The translations under genes were made by a program, and so were the position numbers. The notes under the pieces are model-generated. The model saw only the letters and a program-made list of their open reading frames with translations. It made no database searches and had not been told where the DNA came from. Positions 17,689 through 25,869 of a DNA stretch of 64,000 nucleotides are shown piece by piece. This DNA is from Mongoliitalea lutea (GTDB lineage: Bacteria; Bacteroidota; Bacteroidia; Cytophagales; Cyclobacteriaceae): the NCBI RefSeq assembly GCF_014652135.1, contig NZ_BMYF01000026.1, forward strand, positions 308 through 64,307. The letters are read 5' to 3'. The stretch's first letter is position 1. Every line of letters begins with the position of its first letter.

Positions 17689-18531
17689 TTAATCTTCCAG
17701 AATTTCGGTAAGCTCCTTTATTTCCTGCATTTTTTCGCTTTCCCCAAACTTTTCAAACGTCAAATACAAGTTTCTCAAAAACCGTTTGATAATAGCCATA
17801 TTGCTACATGGTTCATAGAATGCCTCTTCCGGAGCTATATTCAAATGCTCCAAGTAGTTAGTGATGTCTTTTTTGGTAAAAACCACCCCTTTGTTAAAAG
17901 CATTGATGTAAAAGCGGACTTCTTCTGTTTTGTAGGTAAGAATAAATAAGTTGGGGAGGTTCACTCCATAGATGGGGATACCCAGTTTTTGGGCAACCAA
18001 TAGGTAGATGCAGCAAAGCGAAATGGGGTTGCCTTTCTTTGTTTCCAAGACAGCCGAAAGCATGCTGTTAGCAGGGGAGTGGAAGTTTTTGGTATTTGCT
18101 GAGAACTTAAAATGGTTGAACAAGATGGAATTCATGATTTTTACCTGTTCGTAGGGCTGCAAATCATTTTTGAAAGCAGTCCATACTTCGAAGTAAATCT
18201 GATTCATTTCGGTTTGAAGCTTTTTAAACTCCAAATCGGGGTACTGATAGGTATTGATCAGCCAAAGTCCTGTAAGCAGGTCCTGATCAGGGCTGTTTTT
18301 CCAATTCAGTAGCCGGGTCTTTAATTGAGAAAACTGTAAGGTATGCACTAACTCCTCAATTTCTCGCTGCAGTTCTGGATTGAAGCAATCTTCCCATTTC
18401 TTTTCCAAGAATGGGATCACCTCCTGCCCAATGGACACGAGGCGATCTTTTACATGGGATTTTACTTCCCAATCCGTATCATCCAATAATGAAACAAGGG
18501 CATGCAGTTCGCTATCGGTAAGTTTGTCCAT
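17689..18531 (-). CDS. SirB1/transglutaminase-core-like protein
   Basis: 280 residues. The N-terminus is helical (possibly HEAT-like, DDTDWEVKSHVKDRLVSIG). The middle matches the transglutaminase core 2/SirB1 family: SAVLETKKGNPISLCCIYLL, then AQKLGIPIYGVNLPNLF with the conserved Cys. The C-terminal helices (SNMAIIKRFLRNLYLTFEKF) resemble SirB1 tetratricopeptide-like ends. The protein is cytoplasmic, and the biochemical role of the family is unsettled. It appears to be monocistronic. Confidence 0.85.
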   Translation of the reverse strand: MDKLTDSELHALVSLLDDTDWEVKSHVKDRLVSIGQEVIPFLEKKWEDCFNPELQREIEELVHTLQFSQLKTRLLNWKNSPDQDLLTGLWLINTYQYPDLEFKKLQTEMNQIYFEVWTAFKNDLQPYEQVKIMNSILFNHFKFSANTKNFHSPANSMLSAVLETKKGNPISLCCIYLLVAQKLGIPIYGVNLPNLFILTYKTEEVRFYINAFNKGVVFTKKDITNYLEHLNIAPEEAFYEPCSNMAIIKRFLRNLYLTFEKFGESEKMQEIKELTEILED

Positions 18532-18597
18532 GAATTCTTGATTACTCAGATAATATACGCAAAAGCGCTTATAAACTTTTAACCAAAAGCCATAAAA

Positions 18598-20226
18598 TTA
18601 AGTTTGGATCACGCCTACATTGAATCGTTCGGTGATAGGGGCATGATTGGCTGCTTCAATTCCCATGCTGATGACTTTTCGGGTCTCCAAAGGATCAATC
18701 ACGCCATCCACCCAAAGCCTAGATGCTGCATAATAAGGACTCAGCTCCTCATTGTATTTGGCGGTAATTTCCTGAAGTAATTGCTGTTCGGCTTCTGGAG
18801 TGATTTCCTGACCTGATTTTTTCAAGGATGCCACTTTAATTTGAAGCAGTGTTTTGGCAGCAGATGCTCCGCTCATGACAGCCATCTGAGCTGTAGGCCA
18901 ACTGTAAATCAATCGTGGGTCATACGCCTTTCCGCACATGGCATAGTTTCCTGCTCCATAGGAGTTTCCTACGATGATGGTAAACTTAGGAACTACAGAG
19001 TTGGCCATGGCATTCACCATTTTAGCTCCATCTTTAATGATGCCTCCATGCTCTGCCTTACTGCCGACCATAAATCCTGAAACATCCTGCACAAAAACCA
19101 AAGGAATGCGGCGTTGATTGCAGTTCATGATGAAGCGGGCCGCTTTGTCAGCAGAATCTGAATAAATCACGCCACCCATCTGCATCTCGCCTTTTTTGTT
19201 TTTCACAATCTTCCGCTGATTGGCGATGATTCCAACTGCCCAACCGTCAATTCTTGCGGTGGCACAGATCAATGTTTTGCCGTAATCTTTTTTGTATTCC
19301 TCCAGTTCCGAATTGTCAACGATTCGCTTCAATACATCAAGCATATCGTATGGTTTTACTCTGTCTGCTGGGAAAACACCATATAGCTCTTTTTCGTCTA
19401 AAGCTGGTTTTTGAGCTTCAATGCGGTCAAATCCAGCTTTCTCGAAATGACCAATCTTATTGAAAATGTTTTTGATAGCATCCAAACACTCTTGGTCACT
19501 ATCATATTTGTTATCCGTTACACCAGATATTTCACAGTGGGTAGTCGCTCCACCTAAGGTTTCATTGTCAACCACCTCACCGATTGCTGCCCGCACCAAG
19601 TATGAACCGGCAAGGAAAATAGACCCTGTTTTATCCACAATCATGGCTTCATCGGACATGATCGGTAGATACGCACCACCTGCCACACAACTTCCCATAA
19701 TTGCAGCTACCTGAATGATCCCCATGGCAGACATTTTAGCATTATTTCTAAATTGTCGTCCAAAATGCTCTTTATCAGGAAAAATTTCATTTTGCATAGG
19801 TAAAAATACACCTGCACTATCTACCAAATAAATGATAGGCAGCCTGTTTTCCATGGCGATTTCCTGAGCTCGTAGGTTCTTTTTGGCAGTCATAGGAAAC
19901 CATGCACCTGCCTTCACAGTAGCATCATTAGCTACGACCATACACATTCTCCCTTGTACATAACCAATCACAGATACTACACCGGCTGAGGGGCAACCGC
20001 CTTCCTCTTCATACATGCCGTCTGCTGCGAAAGCCCCAACCTCTAAATGTTCAGTTCCTTCATCCAATAAGTAGGTGATTCTTTCTCGTGCTGTTAGTTT
20101 TCCTTTTTCGTGCTCTTTGGCTATCCGGGATTTGCCACCACCGAGTTTGACCACTTCTGTCTTATGCTGTAGCTTAAAAAGTAATTGCTTGATTTGATCT
20201 TCATTTTGGTTAAATGCGATATCCAT
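18598..20226 (-). CDS. Acyl-CoA carboxylase carboxyltransferase (beta) subunit
   Basis: 542 residues, typical of propionyl-CoA/methylcrotonyl-CoA carboxylase beta chains. The N-terminal carboxyltransferase half contains KLTARERITYLLDEG, PIIYLVDSAGVFLPMQ and a GGAYLPIMSDE motif. The C-terminal half contains FVQDVSGFMVGSKAEHGGII and GNSYGAGNYAMCGKAYDPR. It transfers the carboxyl group from biotin to an acyl-CoA. The GSCVAGGAYLP and RQFRNNAKMS features favour the methylcrotonyl-CoA type (leucine degradation), but substrate choice is not certain. The alpha (biotin) subunit is not adjacent. Confidence 0.92.
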   Translation of the reverse strand: MDIAFNQNEDQIKQLLFKLQHKTEVVKLGGGKSRIAKEHEKGKLTARERITYLLDEGTEHLEVGAFAADGMYEEEGGCPSAGVVSVIGYVQGRMCMVVANDATVKAGAWFPMTAKKNLRAQEIAMENRLPIIYLVDSAGVFLPMQNEIFPDKEHFGRQFRNNAKMSAMGIIQVAAIMGSCVAGGAYLPIMSDEAMIVDKTGSIFLAGSYLVRAAIGEVVDNETLGGATTHCEISGVTDNKYDSDQECLDAIKNIFNKIGHFEKAGFDRIEAQKPALDEKELYGVFPADRVKPYDMLDVLKRIVDNSELEEYKKDYGKTLICATARIDGWAVGIIANQRKIVKNKKGEMQMGGVIYSDSADKAARFIMNCNQRRIPLVFVQDVSGFMVGSKAEHGGIIKDGAKMVNAMANSVVPKFTIIVGNSYGAGNYAMCGKAYDPRLIYSWPTAQMAVMSGASAAKTLLQIKVASLKKSGQEITPEAEQQLLQEITAKYNEELSPYYAASRLWVDGVIDPLETRKVISMGIEAANHAPITERFNVGVIQT

Positions 20227-20314
20227 AAAGTCTTTTGGGTTTAGTTTTCTGACTGCTAATAAACTGATAAACCACTAAATCGACAAATGGAATTTGAATA
20301 TCGGTAAGGGTAAT

Positions 20315-20341
20315 AAAAAAGAGGCTCATTTGAGCCTCTTT
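20315..20341 (-). terminator. Rho-independent terminator of the 193-residue exported protein gene
   Basis: Perfect stem AAAGAGGCTCA/TGAGCCTCTTT with a very short loop, followed on the minus strand by TTT-rich sequence. It lies directly after the stop codon at 20348. Confidence 0.88.
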
Positions 20342-20347
20342 CACTTA

Positions 20348-20929
20348 TTACAATAGAATCGTTTTACTTCTACCTGCAGTATCTCTCAATGATATCGCTA
20401 AACCTGATGGATCTACATTTCTTAAATGGTAAATTCTACTGAATCCCTCTGGATGATCTACAAATTCACTGTGTACATTCCTTCCAAATGCATCTGTGAT
20501 TCGGATTGACACCCCTGGCTCTTCAAGACCAATTACTTTCAATCTGACTGAGTTATCGTCCAATATTCTACCAAAAGCAACTAATGGATTTGGAGCAGGC
20601 AGGGGAGCCTTATTGACTATGGTATGGATCAACTTCTCCTCCGGATTATCTGCTCTTCTGATTTTTACCTGATATTCACCCTCTGGTAACTGTGAAAGAT
20701 TGAATGGTTGCTTCAGATCTTTATCTGCTTTCACACGCTTTTGATATAAATAACGACCGTTTTCATCGAGAATACTAATTCTTACTTTTCCAGCTCCTTC
20801 TCTAAGGGCTACTTTCACACGCTGATCTTTGGCACTCACATTGGTTAATGCACGCAACTCGTCTTCTGACGCATGCACCATTCCGGTGCTCAAGATTGCG
20901 CAAATGGCTGTGGTGAGTAATGCTTTCAT
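20348..20929 (-). CDS. Exported beta-sandwich protein of unknown function
   Basis: 193 residues with a signal peptide (MKALLTTAICAILSTGMVHA). Two tandem beta-sandwich-like halves follow (about 30-105 and 115-193), each with strand patterns like VRISILDENGRYLYQKR and VSIRITDAFGRNVHSEF. The two halves look like an internal duplication. They resemble the folds of type IX sorting domains (DUF3244-like) but lack a clear C-terminal sorting motif. It is probably periplasmic or on the cell surface. It stands alone with its own terminator; the function is unknown. Confidence 0.75.
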   Translation of the reverse strand: MKALLTTAICAILSTGMVHASEDELRALTNVSAKDQRVKVALREGAGKVRISILDENGRYLYQKRVKADKDLKQPFNLSQLPEGEYQVKIRRADNPEEKLIHTIVNKAPLPAPNPLVAFGRILDDNSVRLKVIGLEEPGVSIRITDAFGRNVHSEFVDHPEGFSRIYHLRNVDPSGLAISLRDTAGRSKTILL

Positions 20930-21353
20930 AATCTTGGTTATTTAAGTTGGTTTGTTGTTTGGTGATACGGTATCAGTGGTTTTAGGTTTAAAATTGAATA
21001 ATTTTTATACCCGATTAAACTATGAAAGTTTTTTATGGATAAAATGTATTTAATTTATGGATTGACTTAAGCTATTGTGGGAGGATTGTATTGCATACTT
21101 ATAGCTATGTTGAATTTTGTTAAAACGAAATAAAATTTTGATTTTGGTCCATTGATCGTGTTTAATGGTTTTAATTATTTTGATTGATTCGGTGGGGCAA
21201 ATTTTCTTTTAAAATTTACCGCTAAAAGTTAGACCATTTCTCAAATCCCAAATATTCTTCCGTATTTCAAGGGGATGGGATTTTAATTATTGGTTTTGTA
21301 TCGTTGGGCGACTTTTCTTGTAATAATTTTAAAAAAAATATTCGAAAATAAAT
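20930..21353. other. AT-rich intergenic region
   Basis: No open frame, hairpin or repeat that I can support. It holds the 5' flanks of the minus-strand exported protein gene and of the plus-strand aromatic operon. Confidence 0.5.
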
Positions 21354-21383
21354 TTGTTTTTAAAAATCAGTCGCCTACATTTG
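21354..21383 (+). promoter_or_regulatory. Bacteroidota-type promoter of the aromatic operon
   Basis: TTG (21354-21356), exactly 19 bases, then TACATTTG (21376-21383) matches the consensus TTG-N19-TAnnTTTG. Transcription would begin about 3-6 bases further on, practically at the leader ATG (21388). That predicts a leaderless or near-leaderless leader-peptide mRNA. Confidence 0.65.
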
Positions 21384-21387
21384 AAAC

Positions 21388-21483
21388 ATGTTAATCGCAG
21401 CACTTACATATTTTACTTTCTTTTACTTTTATTTTCGTCTGGAAAGTCGAATCGGAGCTGCTTATTGCTTGGTAAAAAACTAA
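21388..21483 (+). CDS. Phe/Tyr-rich attenuation leader peptide (31 aa)
   Basis: A 31-codon frame, ATG to TAA, begins MLIAALTYFTFFYFYFRLE and ends CLVKN. Codons 8-16 encode Y F T F F Y F Y F, so eight of nine are aromatic. It sits 70 bases upstream of the DAHP synthase/chorismate mutase gene, the first gene of Phe/Tyr synthesis here, and ends 18 bases before the start of a terminator hairpin (21501). The pattern is that of pheL-type leader peptides: ribosomes stall on Phe or Tyr codons when charged tRNA is short. A longer frame overlapping it in another register is treated as spurious. Confidence 0.85.
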   Translation: MLIAALTYFTFFYFYFRLESRIGAAYCLVKN

Positions 21484-21517
21484 AAAGAAATATAACCACA
21501 AAAAAAGCCCGATTCGA
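21447..21517 (+). promoter_or_regulatory. Predicted antiterminator of the Phe/Tyr attenuator
   Basis: TCGAATCGG (21447-21455) is the perfect 9-base complement of CCGATTCGA (21509-21517), which is part of the terminator 5' arm. The two pairings exclude each other. The first segment begins 12 bases after the last aromatic codon. A ribosome stalled on the aromatic run would leave it free to pair, and a ribosome reaching the stop codon would cover it. Confidence 0.8.
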
Positions 21518-21533
21518 AAGAGTCGGGCTTTTT
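21501..21533 (+). terminator. Attenuator terminator of the aromatic operon
   Basis: A GC-rich 9-bp stem, GCCCGATTC (21507-21515) with GAGTCGGGC (21520-21528), closes on a GAAA tetraloop and includes one G-T pair. It is flanked by A6 and T5. It lies between the leader peptide stop and the first structural gene. Confidence 0.9.
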
Positions 21534-21553
21534 GCATTAAACACCAATTCATC

Positions 21554-22654
21554 ATGAGTGACCACTTACAAATCAAAGACTGGGGATTAGGCTTAAGCGG
21601 CCATACCATCATCGCAGGGCCTTGCAGTGCCGAGACACCTGAACAAATTGAAAAAGTTTGTTTGGAAATGAAAAATCAAAATACTGTCCCGGACATCTTC
21701 CGTGCAGGTATTTGGAAACCTCGTACGAGACCGGGATTGTTTGAAGGTATTGGAGAAGAGGGATTGACCTGGATGGAAATTGTACGCAATATTTTGAATA
21801 TTCCAATTACCACAGAGGTTGGAAATGCCGCACACGTAGAAATGGCTTTGAAGCATAAGGTGGATGTCTTGTGGGTAGGCGCAAGAACTACCGTCAATCC
21901 TTTTGCAGTACAGGAGATCGCAGATGCCTTACGTGGTGTGGATATCCCTGTAATGGTCAAAAACCCCATGAATCCTGATTTACAGTTGTGGTTAGGGGCC
22001 TTGGAGCGCTTCCATAAAGTAGGTATCAACAAGTTGGCAGGTATTCATAGAGGTTTTTCCGATTCTTACGACAAGCGCTTCCGTAACAAACCAAATTGGT
22101 CTATGCCTATACACTTGAAGCGGGAGTGGCCAGGAATGCAAGTAATCAATGATCCATCCCATATTGTGGGCAACAGAGAAGGTATTTTGGAAACAGCTCA
22201 GCGGGCAATCAATTTTGGTTTGGATGGTTTGATGATCGAAACGCATCATGACCCGGACAATGCCTGGTCTGATGCCAAACAGCAGGTGACTCCAGCCCGA
22301 TTAAAGGAAATCTTATCGCAAATAGATTTCATTGATAATACGGTAGAAATCAATCCAGACGAACATTTAAATGATTTGAGAAATGCAGTTGATCACTTGG
22401 ATGATCAATTGTTGGATATCTTGCAAGAGCGATTCTCTATGATAGATCAGATCGGGGCTTACAAAAGAGAGCGACATCTGACTGTATTCCAGTCTGATCG
22501 ATGGAAATATGTCATGGAGTCACGTACCAAAAAGGGAGTAGCCAAAAACCTCAGTGAAAAGTTTATGAAAGAATTGCTTTACTGTATTCACGAAGAGTCT
22601 GTCAAAAGACAAGAAAAGCAAATCAGAGAGGCCGAACCCGTAAAAAAAGCGTAA
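21554..22654 (+). CDS. Bifunctional DAHP synthase / chorismate mutase
   Basis: 366 residues. The N-terminal part (about 1-260) is a type I-beta DAHP synthase (KDO8P-synthase-like): IAGPCSAETPEQIEK, FRAGIWKPRTRPGLFEG, VMVKNPMNPD, GIHRGF and IETHHDPDNAWSDAKQQV. It condenses phosphoenolpyruvate and erythrose 4-phosphate, the first step of aromatic synthesis. The C-terminal part (about 265-355) is an AroQ-type chorismate mutase: LNDLRNAVDHLDDQLLDIL and IGAYKRERHL. The fusion links entry to the shikimate pathway with the Phe/Tyr branch point and is common in Bacteroidota. It is the first gene after the attenuator. Confidence 0.96.
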   Translation: MSDHLQIKDWGLGLSGHTIIAGPCSAETPEQIEKVCLEMKNQNTVPDIFRAGIWKPRTRPGLFEGIGEEGLTWMEIVRNILNIPITTEVGNAAHVEMALKHKVDVLWVGARTTVNPFAVQEIADALRGVDIPVMVKNPMNPDLQLWLGALERFHKVGINKLAGIHRGFSDSYDKRFRNKPNWSMPIHLKREWPGMQVINDPSHIVGNREGILETAQRAINFGLDGLMIETHHDPDNAWSDAKQQVTPARLKEILSQIDFIDNTVEINPDEHLNDLRNAVDHLDDQLLDILQERFSMIDQIGAYKRERHLTVFQSDRWKYVMESRTKKGVAKNLSEKFMKELLYCIHEESVKRQEKQIREAEPVKKA

Positions 22655-22686
22655 ATTCGTCCAACAAAAAGAGTAATCTTATCAAT

Positions 22687-22736
22687 CTTCAGGGTCAGTC
22701 AATCGAGCAATTGTATGTGTTGAGCTGATCCTGAGG
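22687..22736 (+). repeat. Imperfect inverted repeat between the DAHP synthase gene and aroB
   Basis: Arms CTTCAGGGTCAG (22687-22698) and CTGATCCTGAGG (22725-22736) form 12 pairs including two G-T wobbles, with a 26-base loop. No strong T run follows. It may be an mRNA processing or stabilising hairpin, or a weak terminator, in the widest gap (113 bp) of the operon. Confidence 0.5.
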
Positions 22737-22767
22737 GTTCTTTCTTGTTCCAACTAATTCATAAATC

Positions 22768-23802
22768 TTGAAATCCGTTCATTTTTCTCAAAACCCTGCG
22801 GCTGATTTACAGTACTTGATTCAATCGTTTGGCTATTCAAGTCTTGGGGTAATTACTGATAGCAATACCGTGCTTCATTGTTATCCTCTCGTCAAGGAGT
22901 CCTTGCCTACACATGCGCTTATCAGTTTCCAAGCAGGAGAAACCCATAAAAACCTCGAAACCTGTACCAAGATATGGGAGTGGATGACAAATGAGGGTTT
23001 TGATAGAAAATCTTTGATTATCAATCTTGGTGGGGGTGTTGTTGGAGATATGGGGGGATTTTGTGCCGCTACTTACAAGAGAGGAATCCGCTTCATCAAT
23101 GTACCTACTACCTTGTTGTCCCAAGTGGATGCTAGTGTAGGAGGGAAGTTGGGAATAGATTTTCAGGGCTATAAAAACCATATTGGTGTATTTACCGAGC
23201 CTGAAACAGTAGTGGTTTCAGATGTTTTTTTGAAAACACTTGCTCCAGAAGAACTCCGATCAGGATATGCAGAAGTACTGAAACATGGATTGATCGCCAA
23301 TAGCAATTATTTCCAATCCTTGAAAATAGCTGACTGGGAAAGCCAAGAGTGGAGAACGATTATAGAGAAATCGGTCTCGATCAAACGGGATGTGGTTGAA
23401 AAAGACCCGAAAGAATCTGGTCTCCGCAAAATTCTTAATTATGGGCATACTATTGGACATGCTTTCGAGTCTTTTTATTTGGATGGCCCTAAGCATTTAT
23501 TACACGGGGAAGCGATAGCGGCGGGGATGATTGCAGAAGCCTTCTTATCACATCAAAAAGCCGGGTTGTCGTTGGAAGAACTGCAAGCCATCATCGATCG
23601 ACTGAAAACTATATTCGGATTGATTTTAGTTGAGGAGCAAGAAATAGACGAAATTGTTGCTCTATGCAAGCAGGATAAGAAAAATGTTGGCAGTAGTGTT
23701 CGTTTTTCTCTCTTGAGAAAGATAGGTGCATGCGATTATGACATTGCTGTCAGCAGCGAAGAAATTAAAGAAGCTATCACCAGTTACAGAAGTTTAGTAT
23801 AA
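22768..23802 (+). CDS. aroB: 3-dehydroquinate synthase
   Basis: 344 residues. It converts DAHP to 3-dehydroquinate using NAD and zinc. Motifs include the nucleotide-binding GGGVVGDMGGFCAATYKRGI, PTTLLSQVDASVGGKLGIDF and the metal-binding region LNYGHTIGHAFE with LHGEAIAAGM. The start is a TTG (22768). An in-frame stop lies at 22762-22764, and no ATG fits the conserved N-terminus. The gene follows the DAHP synthase gene by 113 bases and aroA by seven, consistent with one operon. Confidence 0.96.
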   Translation: MKSVHFSQNPAADLQYLIQSFGYSSLGVITDSNTVLHCYPLVKESLPTHALISFQAGETHKNLETCTKIWEWMTNEGFDRKSLIINLGGGVVGDMGGFCAATYKRGIRFINVPTTLLSQVDASVGGKLGIDFQGYKNHIGVFTEPETVVVSDVFLKTLAPEELRSGYAEVLKHGLIANSNYFQSLKIADWESQEWRTIIEKSVSIKRDVVEKDPKESGLRKILNYGHTIGHAFESFYLDGPKHLLHGEAIAAGMIAEAFLSHQKAGLSLEELQAIIDRLKTIFGLILVEEQEIDEIVALCKQDKKNVGSSVRFSLLRKIGACDYDIAVSSEEIKEAITSYRSLV

Positions 23803-23809
23803 ACCTCCT

Positions 23810-25045
23810 ATGAATTCAAAGCAAAGTACCCATTCATCCGTTCTGTTGCCACAGTTAGAAGAGTTTGCTTATACAGAAATCCCTTTACCCTCTTCCAAAA
23901 GTGAAAGTAATCGGGCCTTGATTATAGATGCCTTAACGGAGGGTGATAATCAATTGAGTAATCTTGCAGAAGCAAGGGACACCCAGACGATGATCAGACT
24001 GTTGAAAGAAAACCCTCCCGTGTGGGATGTATTGGATGCAGGTACGACAATGCGTTTTTTGACTGCTTACGCAGCAGCTACCAATCAATACAAGGTCATG
24101 ACCGGAACGGCACGTATGTGTCAACGCCCTATCGGAATATTGGTGGATGCTTTGCGGACAATAGGCGCGGAAATTCACTACATGAATGAAGAAGGGTTCC
24201 CTCCTCTAGCTGTTCATGGAATGCAGACACAAGTTTCCCGAAAGGTTTCTATCCGTGGAGATGTCAGCAGTCAGTATATCTCTGCCCTGCTGATGATAGC
24301 TCCCACGCTTCCACAAGGTTTAGAGTTGACCTTGGAGGGAAAAGTTGGATCTCGTACGTATATCGAGATGACCTTACAATTGATGGAGCAATTTGGAATT
24401 ACCTACACTTGGGTAGATAATGTAATTAAAGTAACTCCTCAAACATATTCTCCGACAACTTTCGCTGTCGAGTCGGATTGGTCTGGAGCTAGTTATTGGT
24501 TTAGTTTATTGGCCTGTGCAGATAAAGGAGAGTTATTCCTGAAAGGGCTGAAAGAAAAAAGTTTGCAAGGAGACGCTGCCATCGTAGGGATTATGGATGC
24601 CTTGGGTGTCAAAAGTGAATTTGTAGCTGATGGGGTCAAATTGACCAAACAAGCAGTCAAAGGACTGCCTGCATTTGATTTTACCCATTGCCCGGATTTG
24701 GCTCAGACGGTTGCAGTAACTTGCGCGATTATTGGACAAAAATCTGTATTTACAGGGTTGGAAAGTCTTCGCATCAAAGAGACTGATCGGATTTTTGCTC
24801 TGCAACAAGAGCTTGCCAAATTCAATGCTTCCTTAGTGGAGGAGTTCGAAGGTGCTTTCACAGTAATTCCATCGGTAGAGATGCCAATCGAAGTGAGTAT
24901 TGCTACCTATGATGATCACCGCATGGCAATGGCTTTTATGCCCTTGATGACCAAAACGCGCGTAAGCATAGAAGATCCTGAGGTGGTCAATAAATCCTAT
25001 CCAAGTTTTTGGAAGCATGTATCCCTCATCAACTCTATTTTCTGA
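23810..25045 (+). CDS. aroA: 3-phosphoshikimate 1-carboxyvinyltransferase (EPSP synthase)
   Basis: 411 residues. It transfers the enolpyruvyl group of phosphoenolpyruvate to shikimate 3-phosphate. Visible signatures are PLPSSKSESNRALIIDAL (phosphate and substrate binding), LDAGTTMRFLTAYAA, VSSQYISALLMIAP and the late ESLRIKETDRIFAL and YDDHRMAMAF motifs. It is slightly shorter than enterobacterial AroA, and the N-terminal region is divergent, as is usual for Bacteroidota. It sits seven bases after aroB. Confidence 0.95.
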   Translation: MNSKQSTHSSVLLPQLEEFAYTEIPLPSSKSESNRALIIDALTEGDNQLSNLAEARDTQTMIRLLKENPPVWDVLDAGTTMRFLTAYAAATNQYKVMTGTARMCQRPIGILVDALRTIGAEIHYMNEEGFPPLAVHGMQTQVSRKVSIRGDVSSQYISALLMIAPTLPQGLELTLEGKVGSRTYIEMTLQLMEQFGITYTWVDNVIKVTPQTYSPTTFAVESDWSGASYWFSLLACADKGELFLKGLKEKSLQGDAAIVGIMDALGVKSEFVADGVKLTKQAVKGLPAFDFTHCPDLAQTVAVTCAIIGQKSVFTGLESLRIKETDRIFALQQELAKFNASLVEEFEGAFTVIPSVEMPIEVSIATYDDHRMAMAFMPLMTKTRVSIEDPEVVNKSYPSFWKHVSLINSIF

Positions 25046-25050
25046 ATGAA

Positions 25051-25869
25051 ATGAAAGTAGCGATTCAAGGTATTCAGGGATCTTTTCATCATCAAGTTGC
25101 CATGCAGGTTTTTGGGGCTGAGGTGCTGATACAGGAGTTCAAAACCTTTGAAGAGGTAGCAAAATCACTTGCCAAAGGCGAGGTCGATTTTAGTGTGATG
25201 GCAATTGAAAACTCCATTGCAGGGGCCATCTTGCCCAATTATGAATTATTGGATCGGTATGGGTTATATATCCAACAGGAGTATTATTTGCCTATTGCAC
25301 ATCAGTTACTCGTGTTGCCAGGTCAGGGAATAAAAGAGTTGGTAGAGGTTCGCTCGCATCCTATGGCTTTGTTGCAGTGCAAGCAGTTTTTTCAGCAATA
25401 TCCACAAATCCAATTGATAGATGATATTGATACTGCAACGGTAGCTAGAAGGATAGCCCACGAAGGGCTTACAGGAGTAGGAGCAATTGCGAGTAAGGTG
25501 GCTGCTGAGATTTACGGTTTGGATATTCTGGCAGCGGATATCCAAACAGTTAAAAATAACTTTACCCGCTTTATTATATTGGAGAAAAAAGCCCCGACTT
25601 GGAACTCAGCGGTTACCAAAGCCTCTATGAAAATCACCATTTCCAATCAAAAAGGAAGTTTGGCTCGTTTGCTCAGTCGATTTGCTGAAGCAGGCTTGGA
25701 TTTGAGTAAAATACAATCCGTCCCGGTCATTGATCAGCCTTGGAATTATTCCTTTTTTATTGATACTGTTTTTGAAAGACAGGAGGATTTTGAACAGGCA
25801 ATAGCACAAGTTCAGTCTGAAATGGAGGCTTTTTTATTGGTTGGACTGTATTCAAATCAACGGGTATGA
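25051..25869 (+). CDS. pheA: Prephenate dehydratase
   Basis: 272 residues from ATG 25051, which follows the aroA stop by five bases. An upstream in-frame ATG (25009) would overlap aroA and adds a non-conserved extension. The catalytic domain (about 1-180) has VAIQGIQGSFHHQVAM, MAIENSIAGAILPNYELL and the NNFTRFIIL motif with the catalytic Thr. An ACT regulatory domain follows (about 190-272) with GSLARLLSRFAEAGLDLSKI and the Phe-binding IQSVPV. It makes phenylpyruvate from prephenate; the ACT domain suggests feedback inhibition by Phe. The next gene overlaps by four bases. Confidence 0.94.
   Translation: MKVAIQGIQGSFHHQVAMQVFGAEVLIQEFKTFEEVAKSLAKGEVDFSVMAIENSIAGAILPNYELLDRYGLYIQQEYYLPIAHQLLVLPGQGIKELVEVRSHPMALLQCKQFFQQYPQIQLIDDIDTATVARRIAHEGLTGVGAIASKVAAEIYGLDILAADIQTVKNNFTRFIILEKKAPTWNSAVTKASMKITISNQKGSLARLLSRFAEAGLDLSKIQSVPVIDQPWNYSFFIDTVFERQEDFEQAIAQVQSEMEAFLLVGLYSNQRV

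Noticed and set aside
21349-21356. TAAATTTG as -7 box of the aromatic operon
   Set aside because: It fits TAnnTTTG but has no TTG at 19-20 bases upstream; TACATTTG at 21376 has a perfect partner. It is kept only as an alternative start to test.
21354-21557. 67-codon frame overlapping the Phe/Tyr leader
   Set aside because: It is in a different register, crosses the terminator and the first structural gene's start, and lacks the regulatory logic of the 31-codon frame.
25009-25050. Longer N-terminus for prephenate dehydratase
   Set aside because: It would overlap aroA, and the catalytic domain starts directly at the ATG at 25051.
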